A stretch of 64,000 nt of DNA from Lentilactobacillus sp. Marseille-Q4993 (lineage in GTDB: Bacteria; Bacillota; Bacilli; Lactobacillales; Lactobacillaceae). Of this stretch, positions 29,177-38,587 are shown in pieces; position 1 is the first letter of the stretch; each line of letters begins with the position of its first letter. Made by a program: the position numbers and the translations under genes. The notes under the pieces were generated by a model. The model was not told where the DNA came from. It ran no database searches and saw only the letters and a program-made list of their open reading frames with translations. The stretch is from the NCBI RefSeq assembly GCF_951230165.1, contig NZ_CATNVB010000006.1, forward strand, positions 22,097 to 86,096, read 5' to 3'.

Positions 29177-29857
29177 TTATTTAGTTGAACCATCTGGGAA
29201 AATAACAACGGTGTCACTGGCACTATCGCCATTAGCCGGAGTATCTTCAACCAAATCAGCAGGATTATCTTCCTGCTTGTTATCTGATTTTACGCTTGCT
29301 GAAGAATCATTGTCAAGCTCAGATACAACTTTTTCAATGTCTTCGTACGTTGTAGAACCTGAATCATCAACTAATTGATCCCAGTCAGAACCTTTGATAA
29401 CCTCAAGCTGACTCTCCAACATAACTTGCAACCGCTGGCGGAATACACGGGTATTCTTCTTCAAATCGTCAGTTTCAACTGCCAACTTTTTAGCCCGTTT
29501 TGAAGCTTCCTCAAGAATCTTATTTGCTTTACCATTTGCTGAATTAACGGTATCCTCAGCTTGCTTTTGAGCCTCACGATTAGTTATTTCTGCTTCCTTT
29601 TGAGAATTAGATTTAACTTTATCCGCAGCCTCCTGCGCAACAATAATCGATTGATTAAGTGAATCCTTTAAATCATTGAAGTATGTAAGTTTATCCTTAC
29701 TCTCGTCGAGTTGGCTCTTCAAATCTTTATTTTCTTGCAGAACCATCTGATAATCCTTAATAATCTGATCTAAGAAATCATTAACTTCATCAACGTTGTA
29801 CCCCCGAAGCTTTGAAGAAAACTCCTTATTGTGAATATCTTGTGGACTTAATACCAT
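29177..29857 (-). CDS. divIVA: Cell-division initiation protein DivIVA
   Basis: A 226-residue polar/septal scaffold. The membrane-binding N-terminal domain is typical (LSPQDIHNKEFSSKLRGYNVDEVNDFLD), followed by a long coiled coil (about 30-150) rich in Lys, Glu and Gln, and an acidic low-complexity tail of about 70 residues. It recognises curved membrane at the poles and septum and recruits partners. Last gene of the ylmH side of the dcw cluster; the ileS T-box begins right after its stop. Confidence 0.95.
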   Translation of the reverse strand: MVLSPQDIHNKEFSSKLRGYNVDEVNDFLDQIIKDYQMVLQENKDLKSQLDESKDKLTYFNDLKDSLNQSIIVAQEAADKVKSNSQKEAEITNREAQKQAEDTVNSANGKANKILEEASKRAKKLAVETDDLKKNTRVFRQRLQVMLESQLEVIKGSDWDQLVDDSGSTTYEDIEKVVSELDNDSSASVKSDNKQEDNPADLVEDTPANGDSASDTVVIFPDGSTK

Positions 29858-29869
29858 CGTGCATCCCTC

Positions 29870-30664
29870 CTATTTTTTTCCTCTTTTAAGTAAATCCAAA
29901 CTAACTCGAATTTTGCCCTTCTTGGTTAAACCATCAATTTGCTTAATGCTCAACCGGCCAAACCCACGAACTGAAATCACGTCCAACACTCTAATTTCGG
30001 TATCGGGACGCTCATTTACAGCCCAGTTCAACTTCACTAGCTTTTGTTCAACCAATTCCTTTGCATGGTGACGAGATATGTTAAATCCCTCACTAATTAA
30101 AGCATCAATTCTGAGCGAGGCGACGGTTGTCGTAGTCTCCTCAGATTCATCAACTGGTGTGATTAGGTTCGCAAGTTCAAGTGGCTTGATTTTCACCTTG
30201 ATCTTCCCAACTTTATCAAGCTGAGAAGTTAAATAATCGCTCATTTCCCGTTCGCAAACAAACTGCCAATCGTCACCATCGGTTACGATGTCACCAACCA
30301 CATTCCGATTAATTCCACTGCCCATGATTGAACCCAAAATTTGGCCATGACTAAGCGTTGCGAATTTCTTCGGATAATCAATTAGATACGCAACAATTTG
30401 AAAGTCTGATTCCTTAGGTTCAAAGTAGTCTGGATAAATTAGCCCCCGCTTCATTTCTGCACTTTTAACCCCACCAAAAAACTGATATGAAATCGAGTCA
30501 AAGCGATTTGCAACGGCCTCAAACATATACAGCTCTCGCGGATTCATAAAGTCTGTCAGGATTGGTCGGTACTCATTTTGAGCCTGACCACACATATCCT
30601 CCACTGACTCAAGAAACGGCGTCTCTTCGGGTCTAAAGTGCTGGGTAATATTTAAATCTACCAA
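29870..30664 (-). CDS. ylmH: S4-domain RNA-binding protein YlmH
   Basis: A 264-residue protein with a variable N-terminal domain and a C-terminal S4 RNA-binding domain (about 185-250: RIDALISEGFNISRHHAKELVEQKLVKLNW). YlmH-type proteins bind ribosomes or rRNA and have been tied to ribosome rescue and quality control. Start TTG 30664, 6 bases after GGGGG. Tight spacing with yggT and divIVA supports one transcript. Confidence 0.92.
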   Translation of the reverse strand: MVDLNITQHFRPEETPFLESVEDMCGQAQNEYRPILTDFMNPRELYMFEAVANRFDSISYQFFGGVKSAEMKRGLIYPDYFEPKESDFQIVAYLIDYPKKFATLSHGQILGSIMGSGINRNVVGDIVTDGDDWQFVCEREMSDYLTSQLDKVGKIKVKIKPLELANLITPVDESEETTTTVASLRIDALISEGFNISRHHAKELVEQKLVKLNWAVNERPDTEIRVLDVISVRGFGRLSIKQIDGLTKKGKIRVSLDLLKRGKK

Positions 30665-30676
30665 TGTTGTCCCCCT

Positions 30677-30958
30677 CTAGCCGAAATTAAGGATTATCAG
30701 CTGACCAACATAAATTATTCCCTTCTGAACTAACCATAAAACGAACACAGCAACAACCGGTGCCAGTCCAATCATTCCAATCGACGCAAAGTTGAACATT
30801 GATTGAAACGGCTCAACGATTCTAGCAAGAAAGCGACCAAGCCAACTTGAATAAGCTCCAGGAAACCAGCTTAACAGGGCATAAATGATGATTGCCCATG
30901 TGTATATGTTAATCAATTGAACAAGTGCCATAACGATATAGCTAACTACAGTTACCAA
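30677..30958 (-). CDS. YggT family membrane protein (YlmG)
   Basis: 93 residues with two transmembrane segments (about 3-28 and 62-85) separated by the conserved loop SWFPGAYSSWLGRFLARIVEPF. YggT proteins are implicated in division or osmotic tolerance. Start TTG 30958 behind AGGAG. It lies between sepF and ylmH as in most Bacillota. Confidence 0.9.
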   Translation of the reverse strand: MVTVVSYIVMALVQLINIYTWAIIIYALLSWFPGAYSSWLGRFLARIVEPFQSMFNFASIGMIGLAPVVAVFVLWLVQKGIIYVGQLIILNFG

Positions 30959-30991
30959 ATAAATTTCTCCTTTAATTGGTTGATAGATAAA

Positions 30992-31363
30992 TTACTTAGT
31001 GACTTGGAAATTGTTTGGAGCACAGATAAATATATTTGTGTCCAGTCGGTTGATTGAACCATGAATAGCAAAAATTGTTCCGTTTAGGAAATCAACCATT
31101 CTGGCTGATGATTTAACGTCGAGTTTACCTAGTTTGATAATAACGGCATATCCATCCATCAACTTCGTAGCAATCATATCTGCATCTGAATAGTTGACTG
31201 GTTCGAACACGATAACTCTACTTTTTGGAGCTGGTGTGTCTTCTCTACTCATAAGAACAATATTGTCTTTTCTCTTTTGATCTGATTGTGAATCGCTTTT
31301 TGTGGGTTGGTTATTTTCTTCTTCCATTCCGAAAAAATTAGCCAAATTGAATTTTTGTGACAT
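30992..31363 (-). CDS. sepF: Cell-division protein SepF
   Basis: A 123-residue FtsZ-bundling and membrane-anchoring protein. The N-terminal amphipathic helix (MSQKFNLANFFGM) is followed by a variable linker and the beta-rich SepF core (about 45-123), with VIVFEPVNYSDADMIATKL and VDFLNGTIFAIHGSI. I place the start at ATG 31363 behind AAAGGAAAGG; a longer frame to 31399 begins at TTG without a ribosome site and would touch ftsZ. Confidence 0.93.
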   Translation of the reverse strand: MSQKFNLANFFGMEEENNQPTKSDSQSDQKRKDNIVLMSREDTPAPKSRVIVFEPVNYSDADMIATKLMDGYAVIIKLGKLDVKSSARMVDFLNGTIFAIHGSINRLDTNIFICAPNNFQVTK

Positions 31364-31401
31364 GACCTTTCCTTTCAGACCCGCTTCTAAGTAATCCAAC
31401 C

Positions 31402-32673
31402 TTAATCCTTATGATTACGACGGTGCTTCAAGAATGGTGGAATGTCATCCTGACTATCCCCATCATCAGCACTATCATCAGTTGGAACATCAGCTTGGAA
31501 CGGTTCGAAATCTTTCTTCTCAACATCGCTGAATTGATCCGTATCTGCGGATGAATTCCGTGAAGAAGGTTGTCTTCTAATGTCCCAGTTGCCAAGTGGA
31601 TCTTCATCATTTCCTGAAGGTTGATTCCCTGTTGGTTGTGAAGGTTGACTAGAAGCTGGTTGGTTAGATCTAAATGTTCCCCTTGGGCTTCTAGCAGACC
31701 GGGCATTTTGAGCCTTCTTCTTATCAATCCCAGTAGCAATAACTGTGACCCGGACTTCGTCGCCGAGTGACTCATCAATTGAAGTACCAAAGATAATGTT
31801 GACGTCACTTGTAGCAGCTTGAGAAACAATGTCAGAAGCATCTTGAGCTTCAAACAATGACATATCAGGGCCACCAGTAATGTTCAACAATACCTGTTCT
31901 GCACCATCAATTGAAACCTCAAGTAATGGAGATGAAATAGCTTTCTTAGTTGCTTCAGCAGTCCGATTCTCACCAGTTGCGGAGCCAACTCCCATCAATG
32001 CAGAACCTTGGTTTTGCATGGTTGTCTTAACATCAGCAAAATCCAAGTTAACGTATCCAGGACTAGTAATTAAGTCAGAGATACCTTGAACACCTTGGCG
32101 AAGAACGTTATCTGCTTCTTTGAATGCTTCCATCATTGGTGTCTTCTTATCAACCATTTCAAGCAACCGGTTGTTAGAAATAACGATAAGGGTATCAACG
32201 TTTTCTTTAAGTTGAGCTACCCCTTCGTCAGCGTACTTAGAACGCTTAGGTCCTTCAAAACTAAATGGTCGGGTAACAACCCCAACTGTGAGGGCCCCTG
32301 AATCCTTAGCGATTTTTGCCACGATTGGAGCAGCACCGTTACCAGTACCACCACCCATTCCGGCAGTGACAAACACCATGTCAGCTCCCTCAAGTGCTTC
32401 AGCGATTGCTTCTTCACTTTCTTCGGCAGCCTTTGCTCCGATTTCTGGGTTTGAACCGGCACCAAGACCTCTAGTTAACTTAGGACCAAGTTGAATCTTG
32501 ATTTCTGCCTTTGATGTTTGTAATGCTTGAACATCGGTATTGGCTACAATGAATTCAACCCCTTTAACATCTTGGTTGATCATTTGATTAACGGCGTTAC
32601 TACCCCCGCCACCAACTCCGAATACTTTGATTTTGGCTCCGTTGCTTTGAGCGGAATCAAGTGAATATTCCAT
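31402..32673 (-). CDS. ftsZ: Cell-division GTPase FtsZ
   Basis: A 423-residue tubulin-like GTPase that forms the Z-ring. GGGGSNAVN near 21-29 and the tubulin signature [10 protein letters not shown] near 106-115 are intact, with the T7 loop near [11 protein letters not shown]. Residues about 320-410 are a disordered Gln/Ser/Asp-rich linker, and the C-terminal [15 protein letters not shown] is the conserved peptide for FtsA, SepF and EzrA plus a basic end. ATG 32673 has GGAGG upstream. Confidence 0.98.
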   Translation of the reverse strand: MEYSLDSAQSNGAKIKVFGVGGGGSNAVNQMINQDVKGVEFIVANTDVQALQTSKAEIKIQLGPKLTRGLGAGSNPEIGAKAAEESEEAIAEALEGADMVFVTAGMGGGTGNGAAPIVAKIAKDSGALTVGVVTRPFSFEGPKRSKYADEGVAQLKENVDTLIVISNNRLLEMVDKKTPMMEAFKEADNVLRQGVQGISDLITSPGYVNLDFADVKTTMQNQGSALMGVGSATGENRTAEATKKAISSPLLEVSIDGAEQVLLNITGGPDMSLFEAQDASDIVSQAATSDVNIIFGTSIDESLGDEVRVTVIATGIDKKKAQNARSARSPRGTFRSNQPASSQPSQPTGNQPSGNDEDPLGNWDIRRQPSSRNSSADTDQFSDVEKKDFEPFQADVPTDDSADDGDSQDDIPPFLKHRRNHKD

Positions 32674-32697
32674 ATTATTAATACCTCCGTTTTATTC

Positions 32698-34014
32698 CTA
32701 ATCGAAGAAGTCGCTGAAGAAACTCTTAAATCCTTCTCCACGCTTCTTTTTTGATTTTTGACGCTTTGGTTTACTCTGCTTAGCTACCGGTTCCGCTTGT
32801 TGCTTATTATTAGGATGAACAGGTTCTTTAACAGCTGGTGCCTGAGTCATTGTGGCTTTTACTGCCGACCTAACTGTAAGTTCGACGTCCGATAAGTCTG
32901 AGTAATAAGATACCAAGGATAATGCTGCTGAAAACGATGGATGTCTCAGCCCCATTTGATCAGGAATATACACCCTAACGTTGGTATTGAATTGATCAGC
33001 TGCTAAATCAGCAATTCCAGGTAGTGCAGCTACCCCACCCGTTAGAACGATTCCACCAGGAAGGTCTAATGCTGAAACTTGGTCTAATTTGTCCTTGATT
33101 CGGTCGAATATTTGACTAAGTCGCGCTTCAATAATTTCTGACAAGTACTTTTCATCGATATAACTTGGTTCTGATTGACCAACCACTTCAACTGGGAACT
33201 CATTGTCTGATGATGCTTGGAATGAATCTGCGTAGCCATAATCACGCTTGATCTTCTCAGCATTGTTCATCGACGTATTAAGAACGATTGAGATGTCCTT
33301 AGTGATAAACTGACCGCCCTCAGGATCGGTCACTGCATACTTCAACTCATAATCATGAATGACAGAAGCCGTTGTTTGACCACCACCAAGATCAATGATG
33401 ATAGTACCAAAGTCTTGCTCCCCGTCATTTAATAGTTCATGACCTTCAGCAAGTGGGGTAAGAATCATTGAAACGATATTCAACCCGGCCTTTTCAACAG
33501 CTTTTTGTAAGTTGTGAACTATTCCCTTTGAACCGGTAATCAACTTACCACGCATCTCAAGCCGAACTCCAACCATTCCCCGCGGATCCTTGATACCGTC
33601 AAAGCCGTCAACGATGAACTCCTCTGGTTGAACATCTACAACTTCCCGTTCTTGTGGCAAACTAGTGCCGAGAGCTGAGGCGGCAACATTTCTCACGTCA
33701 GCACCCGTTATCTCTCTAGACTGATCGTCAATTGTAATCAACCCATTGCATGGTTCAATTTTTAACATGTTTGCTGGAACACTAACAACAACGTCTTTAA
33801 TTTCAATACTTGCTTTTTCTTGAGCTTGATTTACTGCCCCTCTAATGGCCTCTGCCGCTTGGTCAATATCAATGATTACCCCACGACTCAATCCGTTAGA
33901 TGGTTCATTCCCCACACCAATAACGTTCAATTGCCCTTTAACTTTTTCCGCAACAATTACTTTTATTGAGGTGGTTCCTATATCAAGTCCCACATACAAA
34001 CCTGAATTATCCAT
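32698..34014 (-). CDS. ftsA: Cell-division protein FtsA
   Basis: A 438-residue actin-fold protein that tethers FtsZ to the membrane. YVGLDIGTTSIKVIV (phosphate 1), IIIDLGGGQTTASV (phosphate 2) and LTGGVAALPG (adenosine motif) are all present. After about residue 385 a Lys/Pro/Gln-rich linker leads to a C-terminal amphipathic helix rich in Phe and basic residues, the membrane anchor. It lies 24 bp upstream of ftsZ and has a probable own promoter. Confidence 0.97.
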   Translation of the reverse strand: MDNSGLYVGLDIGTTSIKVIVAEKVKGQLNVIGVGNEPSNGLSRGVIIDIDQAAEAIRGAVNQAQEKASIEIKDVVVSVPANMLKIEPCNGLITIDDQSREITGADVRNVAASALGTSLPQEREVVDVQPEEFIVDGFDGIKDPRGMVGVRLEMRGKLITGSKGIVHNLQKAVEKAGLNIVSMILTPLAEGHELLNDGEQDFGTIIIDLGGGQTTASVIHDYELKYAVTDPEGGQFITKDISIVLNTSMNNAEKIKRDYGYADSFQASSDNEFPVEVVGQSEPSYIDEKYLSEIIEARLSQIFDRIKDKLDQVSALDLPGGIVLTGGVAALPGIADLAADQFNTNVRVYIPDQMGLRHPSFSAALSLVSYYSDLSDVELTVRSAVKATMTQAPAVKEPVHPNNKQQAEPVAKQSKPKRQKSKKKRGEGFKSFFSDFFD

Positions 34015-34061
34015 TTATGTAAGGAACCTCCACACTATTAATAAATTTTGAATATAACTTA

Positions 34062-34074
34062 ATTCTACCACAAC
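34062..34074 (-). promoter_or_regulatory. Internal promoter upstream of ftsA
   Basis: The minus strand reads TTGTGGTAGAATT, an extended -10 with TAGAAT at 34062-34067, 48 bp upstream of ftsA. The same 13 bases occur at the mraZ promoter. The upstream gap follows a weak hairpin with T-run after divIB (about 34087-34104). Confidence 0.5.
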
Positions 34075-34086
34075 AATATCCAAGAT

Positions 34087-34104
34087 AAAAAGGTTAATCA
34101 ACCA
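34087..34104 (-). terminator. Weak hairpin with T-run after divIB
   Basis: GGTTGATTAACC forms a short 4-bp stem, followed by TTTTTAT on the minus strand, just after the divIB stop. At most it would attenuate transcription into ftsA. Confidence 0.35.
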
Positions 34105-34110
34105 CGAAAA

Positions 34111-35046
34111 CTATTGTGATGCCGATTGTTGACTACTTTGAGTATTAGCCCTCTGTGAACTAGATTCACTTGTCTGATTTTGGCCAGTTATCGCCTGACT
34201 CGTCTGGCTTTCCCGCTTCTTCAACGACTTAGGATAGGAATACGCACCAACCTGTAAATCAATAATTCTAGGGGTTTTAAACTTCTGGACCATACTTGGA
34301 TAGTAGTTCATTTTGTCACCAAACGTTTTAAGGACCGCGTAAACCGTATTTTTATCATGCATTTGTAAAACAATTCGGTTATCATTATCCTTTTTTGGAG
34401 CGTAATTAATAGTAACGATTAATGCCCTTACATTTGGTGTGATCTTTTTGTACTGACTAATACCCGCTTTAAGTTTGCTGGGGTTTTTAAAATCCCTTAA
34501 AATTGGAAAACCAGTTTTGGGATTTAAAATCTTGGTGTTGATGATTACCCCGCTCTTTAGGATTGGTTGATAGCCATGGTGAGCATATAAGTAACCAATA
34601 GTTGGGTATTCCTTAACCGCGATTTTCACGTGATTAAACTGACTGAGTTTAATATCAACGTTTTCTAACCGTTGGCTTCTACTTTTCATCTCAGCCTCAA
34701 GCCGCTTCCGTTGCGTCCAAATAGTCATCAACGAGTTTCCCTTTTTTATGGACGTATAACGGAGTAAAGACGAAGAAGCCACGACCTTATTTCCAGTCAC
34801 TTCTACAGATTGAACTCGGCTGATTGGTGTCAGCAAAAAGACCAATCCCAAAATCGCAACGATCATTAGAAAAACGATTGGACTAAGGCGCTTTAAATTT
34901 CGACGCTGAAATTCCTTTAGCAAAGGTTTGTGATCTTTATGTTTTCGTTGCCTAGCTTTATGCTGTTGGCTTTCTGGTTCTGAACTGTCTGCAGCAGCTT
35001 TCTCCCACGGCGTTAGTTCAGAACTATCCTTCTTATTCTTTCCCAT
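34111..35046 (-). CDS. divIB: Cell-division protein DivIB/FtsQ
   Basis: A 311-residue bitopic protein of the DivIB-DivIC-FtsL septal complex. A basic cytoplasmic tail of about 50 residues is followed by one transmembrane helix (about 56-76, IVFLMIVAILGLVFLL), a POTRA domain (ISRVQSVEVTGNKVVASSSLLRY) and the beta domain. The C-terminal tail after about residue 275 is very rich in Ser and Gln, as in other lactobacilli. It is 21 bp downstream of murG. Confidence 0.92.
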   Translation of the reverse strand: MGKNKKDSSELTPWEKAAADSSEPESQQHKARQRKHKDHKPLLKEFQRRNLKRLSPIVFLMIVAILGLVFLLTPISRVQSVEVTGNKVVASSSLLRYTSIKKGNSLMTIWTQRKRLEAEMKSRSQRLENVDIKLSQFNHVKIAVKEYPTIGYLYAHHGYQPILKSGVIINTKILNPKTGFPILRDFKNPSKLKAGISQYKKITPNVRALIVTINYAPKKDNDNRIVLQMHDKNTVYAVLKTFGDKMNYYPSMVQKFKTPRIIDLQVGAYSYPKSLKKRESQTSQAITGQNQTSESSSQRANTQSSQQSASQ

Positions 35047-35067
35047 AAAAAGTCCCCTATACAGTTA

Positions 35068-36159
35068 CTAATTCATTAATGACCTAGCAATCGTTAAAAT
35101 TCGGTCAGCAGAGTCCGTTACCCCCATTTGTTTTGAACTCGCTGCCATTGAAGCCCGTTTTTCCTCGTCAGTCATGAGGCTATCAATGGCCCTGATCAAA
35201 CTATCTGAGTTAAGCTCATCTTCCTTTATCATAACAGCCGCGTGGTTATTTACTAAACTCATTGTATTTTTAGTTTGATGATCAGCGGTTACGTAAGGGC
35301 TTGGAATCAAAACAGCGGGAATTCCCAAAGCGGTGATTTCAGCGATACTAGTTGCTCCAGAACGACCAACTATTAAATGAACCTGTGGTAAAACGTTAGG
35401 CATGTTATCAATGTAAGGCAATACCTTTACGTTATCGTTAACATTGATTTTGTTTAATCCTTGAACAACCCCATCGTAGCGACCTTTTCCAGTAACAAAC
35501 GCCACTTGATAGTTACGCTGATTAAATTGAGGAATAGCTGCAATCACAGCATTATTTATTTTTGGAGCCCCTTGACTACCACCAAAAATCAAAACGGTTG
35601 GCACATCATCTTTAAGGCCGATTTCAGACCATTTGAATGTTGATTTCATATTGGCAACTTGTTGGGCTCGTGGGTTTCCCACGAACTCGACTTTTTGTTT
35701 TGGAAACTGATCAGCAGCTTCCTTAAAACCAATTCCAATTTTATCTACAAAGTGACTCAAAAACTTGTTAGCCAAGCCAACCACACTATTTTGTTCATGA
35801 ATAATCGTAGGCACTTTAGCCCTAGCTGCGGCATAGACAACGGCACCCGAAACATACCCACCAGTTCCAATAACAACATCCGGTTTAAAATCGCGAATGA
35901 TTTTCTTTGACTGTTTAACACTCTTCAAGAATAGAGAAACAGTTTTGAAGTTTTCAAGCGATAGTGACCGTTTGAACCCCTGGATTTCTAAGGAAACAAA
36001 ATCAATCCCTAACTTTTCAACGATTGAACCCTCAAGGCCCCTTTTAGAACCAACATAGAGAACTTTTGAGTCGGGTTCTTGTTTCATCAAATCTTCAATA
36101 ATGGCAAGGGCTGGATAAATATGGCCACCAGTCCCACCGCCAGAAATAATTAGCCTCAT
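35068..36159 (-). CDS. murG: UDP-GlcNAc: lipid I N-acetylglucosaminyltransferase
   Basis: A 363-residue GT-B glycosyltransferase that makes lipid II on the inner face of the membrane. [14 protein letters not shown] at the N terminus, [25 protein letters not shown] and [14 protein letters not shown] are the family motifs, and [10 protein letters not shown] lies in the UDP-GlcNAc-binding C-terminal domain. Its ATG shares one base with the murD stop. Confidence 0.97.
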   Translation of the reverse strand: MRLIISGGGTGGHIYPALAIIEDLMKQEPDSKVLYVGSKRGLEGSIVEKLGIDFVSLEIQGFKRSLSLENFKTVSLFLKSVKQSKKIIRDFKPDVVIGTGGYVSGAVVYAAARAKVPTIIHEQNSVVGLANKFLSHFVDKIGIGFKEAADQFPKQKVEFVGNPRAQQVANMKSTFKWSEIGLKDDVPTVLIFGGSQGAPKINNAVIAAIPQFNQRNYQVAFVTGKGRYDGVVQGLNKINVNDNVKVLPYIDNMPNVLPQVHLIVGRSGATSIAEITALGIPAVLIPSPYVTADHQTKNTMSLVNNHAAVMIKEDELNSDSLIRAIDSLMTDEEKRASMAASSKQMGVTDSADRILTIARSLMN

Positions 36160-37538
36160 TAGTTTTCCTCCTTCTTTCCAGTGATTTTTTCAACCAGTTT
36201 GATAAACTCATCTCCACGTTCTTCAAAGGTATTAAACTGATCCCAACTAGCATTAGCTGGGGATAGTAACACAATATCACCGGGTTCGCTGTATCGATAA
36301 GCAACTGGAACGGCTTGCTCCAGGTTATCAACGATCGTAACGTCGGAAACCCCTGCTTGATCCATTGCGTCCTTTAGTAATTCCTTAGTTTCACCAAATA
36401 AAACAGCTGCCTTAACGTGATCCTTGATTTGGGGAATCAACTTATCAAACTTATATCCCCGATCCAAACCACCCGCTAAAAGCACGATTGGCTTATTAAA
36501 TCCTTCAAGTGCCATTTGTGTGGCTTCGATGTCAGTTGCCTTCGAATCGTTATAGTAACGTCGGCCGTCAGCTTCTAGGACAAATTGAGTTCGATGACGA
36601 ACCCCTGAGAAGGTTTCAAGAACATTAGTAATGGCTAAGTTAGATTTGCCAAGCGTCTTTGTTGCCGCAATTGCTGCCAAGGCGTTCTCAACGTTTTGTT
36701 TGCCGGGCACCTTAATGTCGTCTGATTCCATAATAAACTCATCGTTGAAGTATAACTTACCATCACGTTCGTAGGCGCCTTTATTACAGTCAAAAGTTCT
36801 AGCAAACGGTACAACGTGAACATTACTGCGGTCACTTAATTCGCGCCACTCCTGATCATCAAAGTTAACCACAAAGTAGTCATCAGCGGTCTGGTTCATT
36901 GTAATTCTCATTTTCGCATTAACGTAGTTCTCTCGGGTTTTATGGTAATCCAAATGATTTGAAAAGATATTTGTCAATACCGCAACGTGGGGGTGTAGCT
37001 CCTTGATTCCTAACAGCATGAAACTAGACAATTCCATGACAATCGTATCATCCTTAGTTGCTTCCTGAGCAACTTTGGTGGCTGGGATACCAATGTTTCC
37101 GGCAGCATAGGCTTTTCCCTTTTCCCGACCCTGATTGAGGATCTCAGTAATCATTGTAACCGTGGTCGTCTTTCCGTTACTTCCGGTCACCCCAATAATT
37201 TCAGCATCAGTAATCTTAGCAGCAAGTTCTACCTCAGTGATGATTGGGGTTTTTGATTGAACGTTTGCTTCAACCACTGGGTTATCATATGGAATTCCGG
37301 GATTTTTAACTAGCAGGTCAAAATCACCATTGACAATTTCCGCGGGATGGCCACCGGTAACTACCTTAACACCGGCTTCTTCAAGTTCCGCAACCTCCGG
37401 GAGATCCTTCTGGTCTTTGGCATCGTTGAGCGTGACGTCTGCCCCTAATTTTTTTAGGACTAAGGCTGCGTTCGTACCACTCTTCCCCGCTCCCAAAACC
37501 AGAACGTTTTTATTTTTATAATCATCAATCATTTTCAT
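36159..37538 (-). CDS. murD: UDP-MurNAc-L-alanine: D-glutamate ligase
   Basis: A 459-residue Mur ligase adding D-glutamate to the peptidoglycan precursor. Visible are the N-terminal nucleotide-binding [11 protein letters not shown], the ATP P-loop [13 protein letters not shown] near residue 113-125, the Mur-ligase Lys/His segment IFSNHLDYH, and [17 protein letters not shown] 37538 has GAGGAG 8 bases upstream. It follows mraY across a gap with a terminator. Confidence 0.97.
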   Translation of the reverse strand: MKMIDDYKNKNVLVLGAGKSGTNAALVLKKLGADVTLNDAKDQKDLPEVAELEEAGVKVVTGGHPAEIVNGDFDLLVKNPGIPYDNPVVEANVQSKTPIITEVELAAKITDAEIIGVTGSNGKTTTVTMITEILNQGREKGKAYAAGNIGIPATKVAQEATKDDTIVMELSSFMLLGIKELHPHVAVLTNIFSNHLDYHKTRENYVNAKMRITMNQTADDYFVVNFDDQEWRELSDRSNVHVVPFARTFDCNKGAYERDGKLYFNDEFIMESDDIKVPGKQNVENALAAIAATKTLGKSNLAITNVLETFSGVRHRTQFVLEADGRRYYNDSKATDIEATQMALEGFNKPIVLLAGGLDRGYKFDKLIPQIKDHVKAAVLFGETKELLKDAMDQAGVSDVTIVDNLEQAVPVAYRYSEPGDIVLLSPANASWDQFNTFEERGDEFIKLVEKITGKKEEN

Positions 37539-37583
37539 TATTAAAATATCTCCTCGGATTTATTTAAAACGACTTATATACAA

Positions 37584-37608
37584 CAAAAAACTGGAATAAA
37601 TCCAGTTT
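37584..37608 (-). terminator. Intrinsic terminator between mraY and murD
   Basis: AAACTGGA/TCCAGTTT stem (8 bp) with a 5-nt loop and a run of six T on the minus strand. The 5' arm overlaps the mraY stop codon. It would end or attenuate transcription inside the dcw cluster. Confidence 0.78.
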
Positions 37609-38566
37609 AAAGAATTACCATCAGACTAATAGCTGACATCACCAGGCCAATTGCCCAAAAAGTTAAATCAATTCGCCATTCCGACCAACCAGACATCTCA
37701 AAGTGGTGATGAATTGGGGTCATTTTGAATACCCGCTTACCAGTCAGTTTGAATGAAGCAACCTGAATCATAACACTCGCTGTTTCCAACACATAAATTA
37801 ACCCAATTGCCAGTAGTGAAAACTCATGATGAACCAATATCGATACAGCAGCAAGTGCACCACCAAGTGCTAATGAACCCATATCACCCATGAAAATTTT
37901 GGCGGGTTTGTGATTGAATATTAGGAATCCCAATAAGCCACCGGCAACGGTGATACAAAACACCATTACTTCAGTCTGGTGTTGAGCTGCCGCGATAATA
38001 GCGTATGTTGCAAAGGAGATGATGCCAAGCCCTGCTACCAACCCATCAAGACCATCAGTCAGATTGACAGCATTTGAGAAACCAACTAGCCAAAAAACAA
38101 TAAAGGCAATGTAGAACCAGCCCCAGTGCCAGTCAGGACCAAACGGTATCTTAATGGCCATTGGCATTTTTTCATGCATATACACAACGGAAAAAATTAT
38201 GGCAATCAAAATTTGGCCAAGCAACTTCTGCCACGCCTTTAAACCTTCGTTTTGACGCTTAAAAATTTTAATACTGTCATCGAACATTCCCAAAAATCCA
38301 AAGAATAGGAAGACAAACAGCAAGATTAATAACGTTGGGGTTAACATCCCTTTAATTGCCGCAAACCCAAGGTCGGTAACAATCGTTGCGAAAATAAACA
38401 AGATTCCGCCCATTGTTGGGGTCCCTGACTTCTTTTCGTGCCATGAAGGGCCTTCTTCCCTAATCATTTGGCCTTCTTTTTTACTTCTAAAATATTTGAT
38501 CAAACTAGGCATCAACGCCACAGTAATGATAAACGCACAGATTGGCGGTACTATCCAATTCACCAT
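37607..38566 (-). CDS. mraY: Phospho-MurNAc-pentapeptide translocase
   Basis: A polytopic membrane enzyme (about ten transmembrane segments, 319 residues) that makes lipid I. The catalytic motifs are [14 protein letters not shown] (double Asp) near 170 and [12 protein letters not shown], with GTPTMGG early and HHHFE ([12 protein letters not shown]) near the end. I take the start as ATG 38566 (MVNWIVPP...) behind GGAAAG; the in-frame TTG at 38572 lies against that site. Confidence 0.96.
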   Translation of the reverse strand: MVNWIVPPICAFIITVALMPSLIKYFRSKKEGQMIREEGPSWHEKKSGTPTMGGILFIFATIVTDLGFAAIKGMLTPTLLILLFVFLFFGFLGMFDDSIKIFKRQNEGLKAWQKLLGQILIAIIFSVVYMHEKMPMAIKIPFGPDWHWGWFYIAFIVFWLVGFSNAVNLTDGLDGLVAGLGIISFATYAIIAAAQHQTEVMVFCITVAGGLLGFLIFNHKPAKIFMGDMGSLALGGALAAVSILVHHEFSLLAIGLIYVLETASVMIQVASFKLTGKRVFKMTPIHHHFEMSGWSEWRIDLTFWAIGLVMSAISLMVIL

Positions 38567-38587
38567 AATCAACTTTCCATCCTCTTA

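Noticed and set aside
31364..31399. N-terminal extension of SepF
   Set aside because: It begins at a TTG without a ribosome site, and the SepF amphipathic helix starts at MSQKF.
31428..31874. A 148-codon frame within ftsZ
   Set aside because: It is in another phase of the conserved ftsZ gene on the same strand and matches no family.
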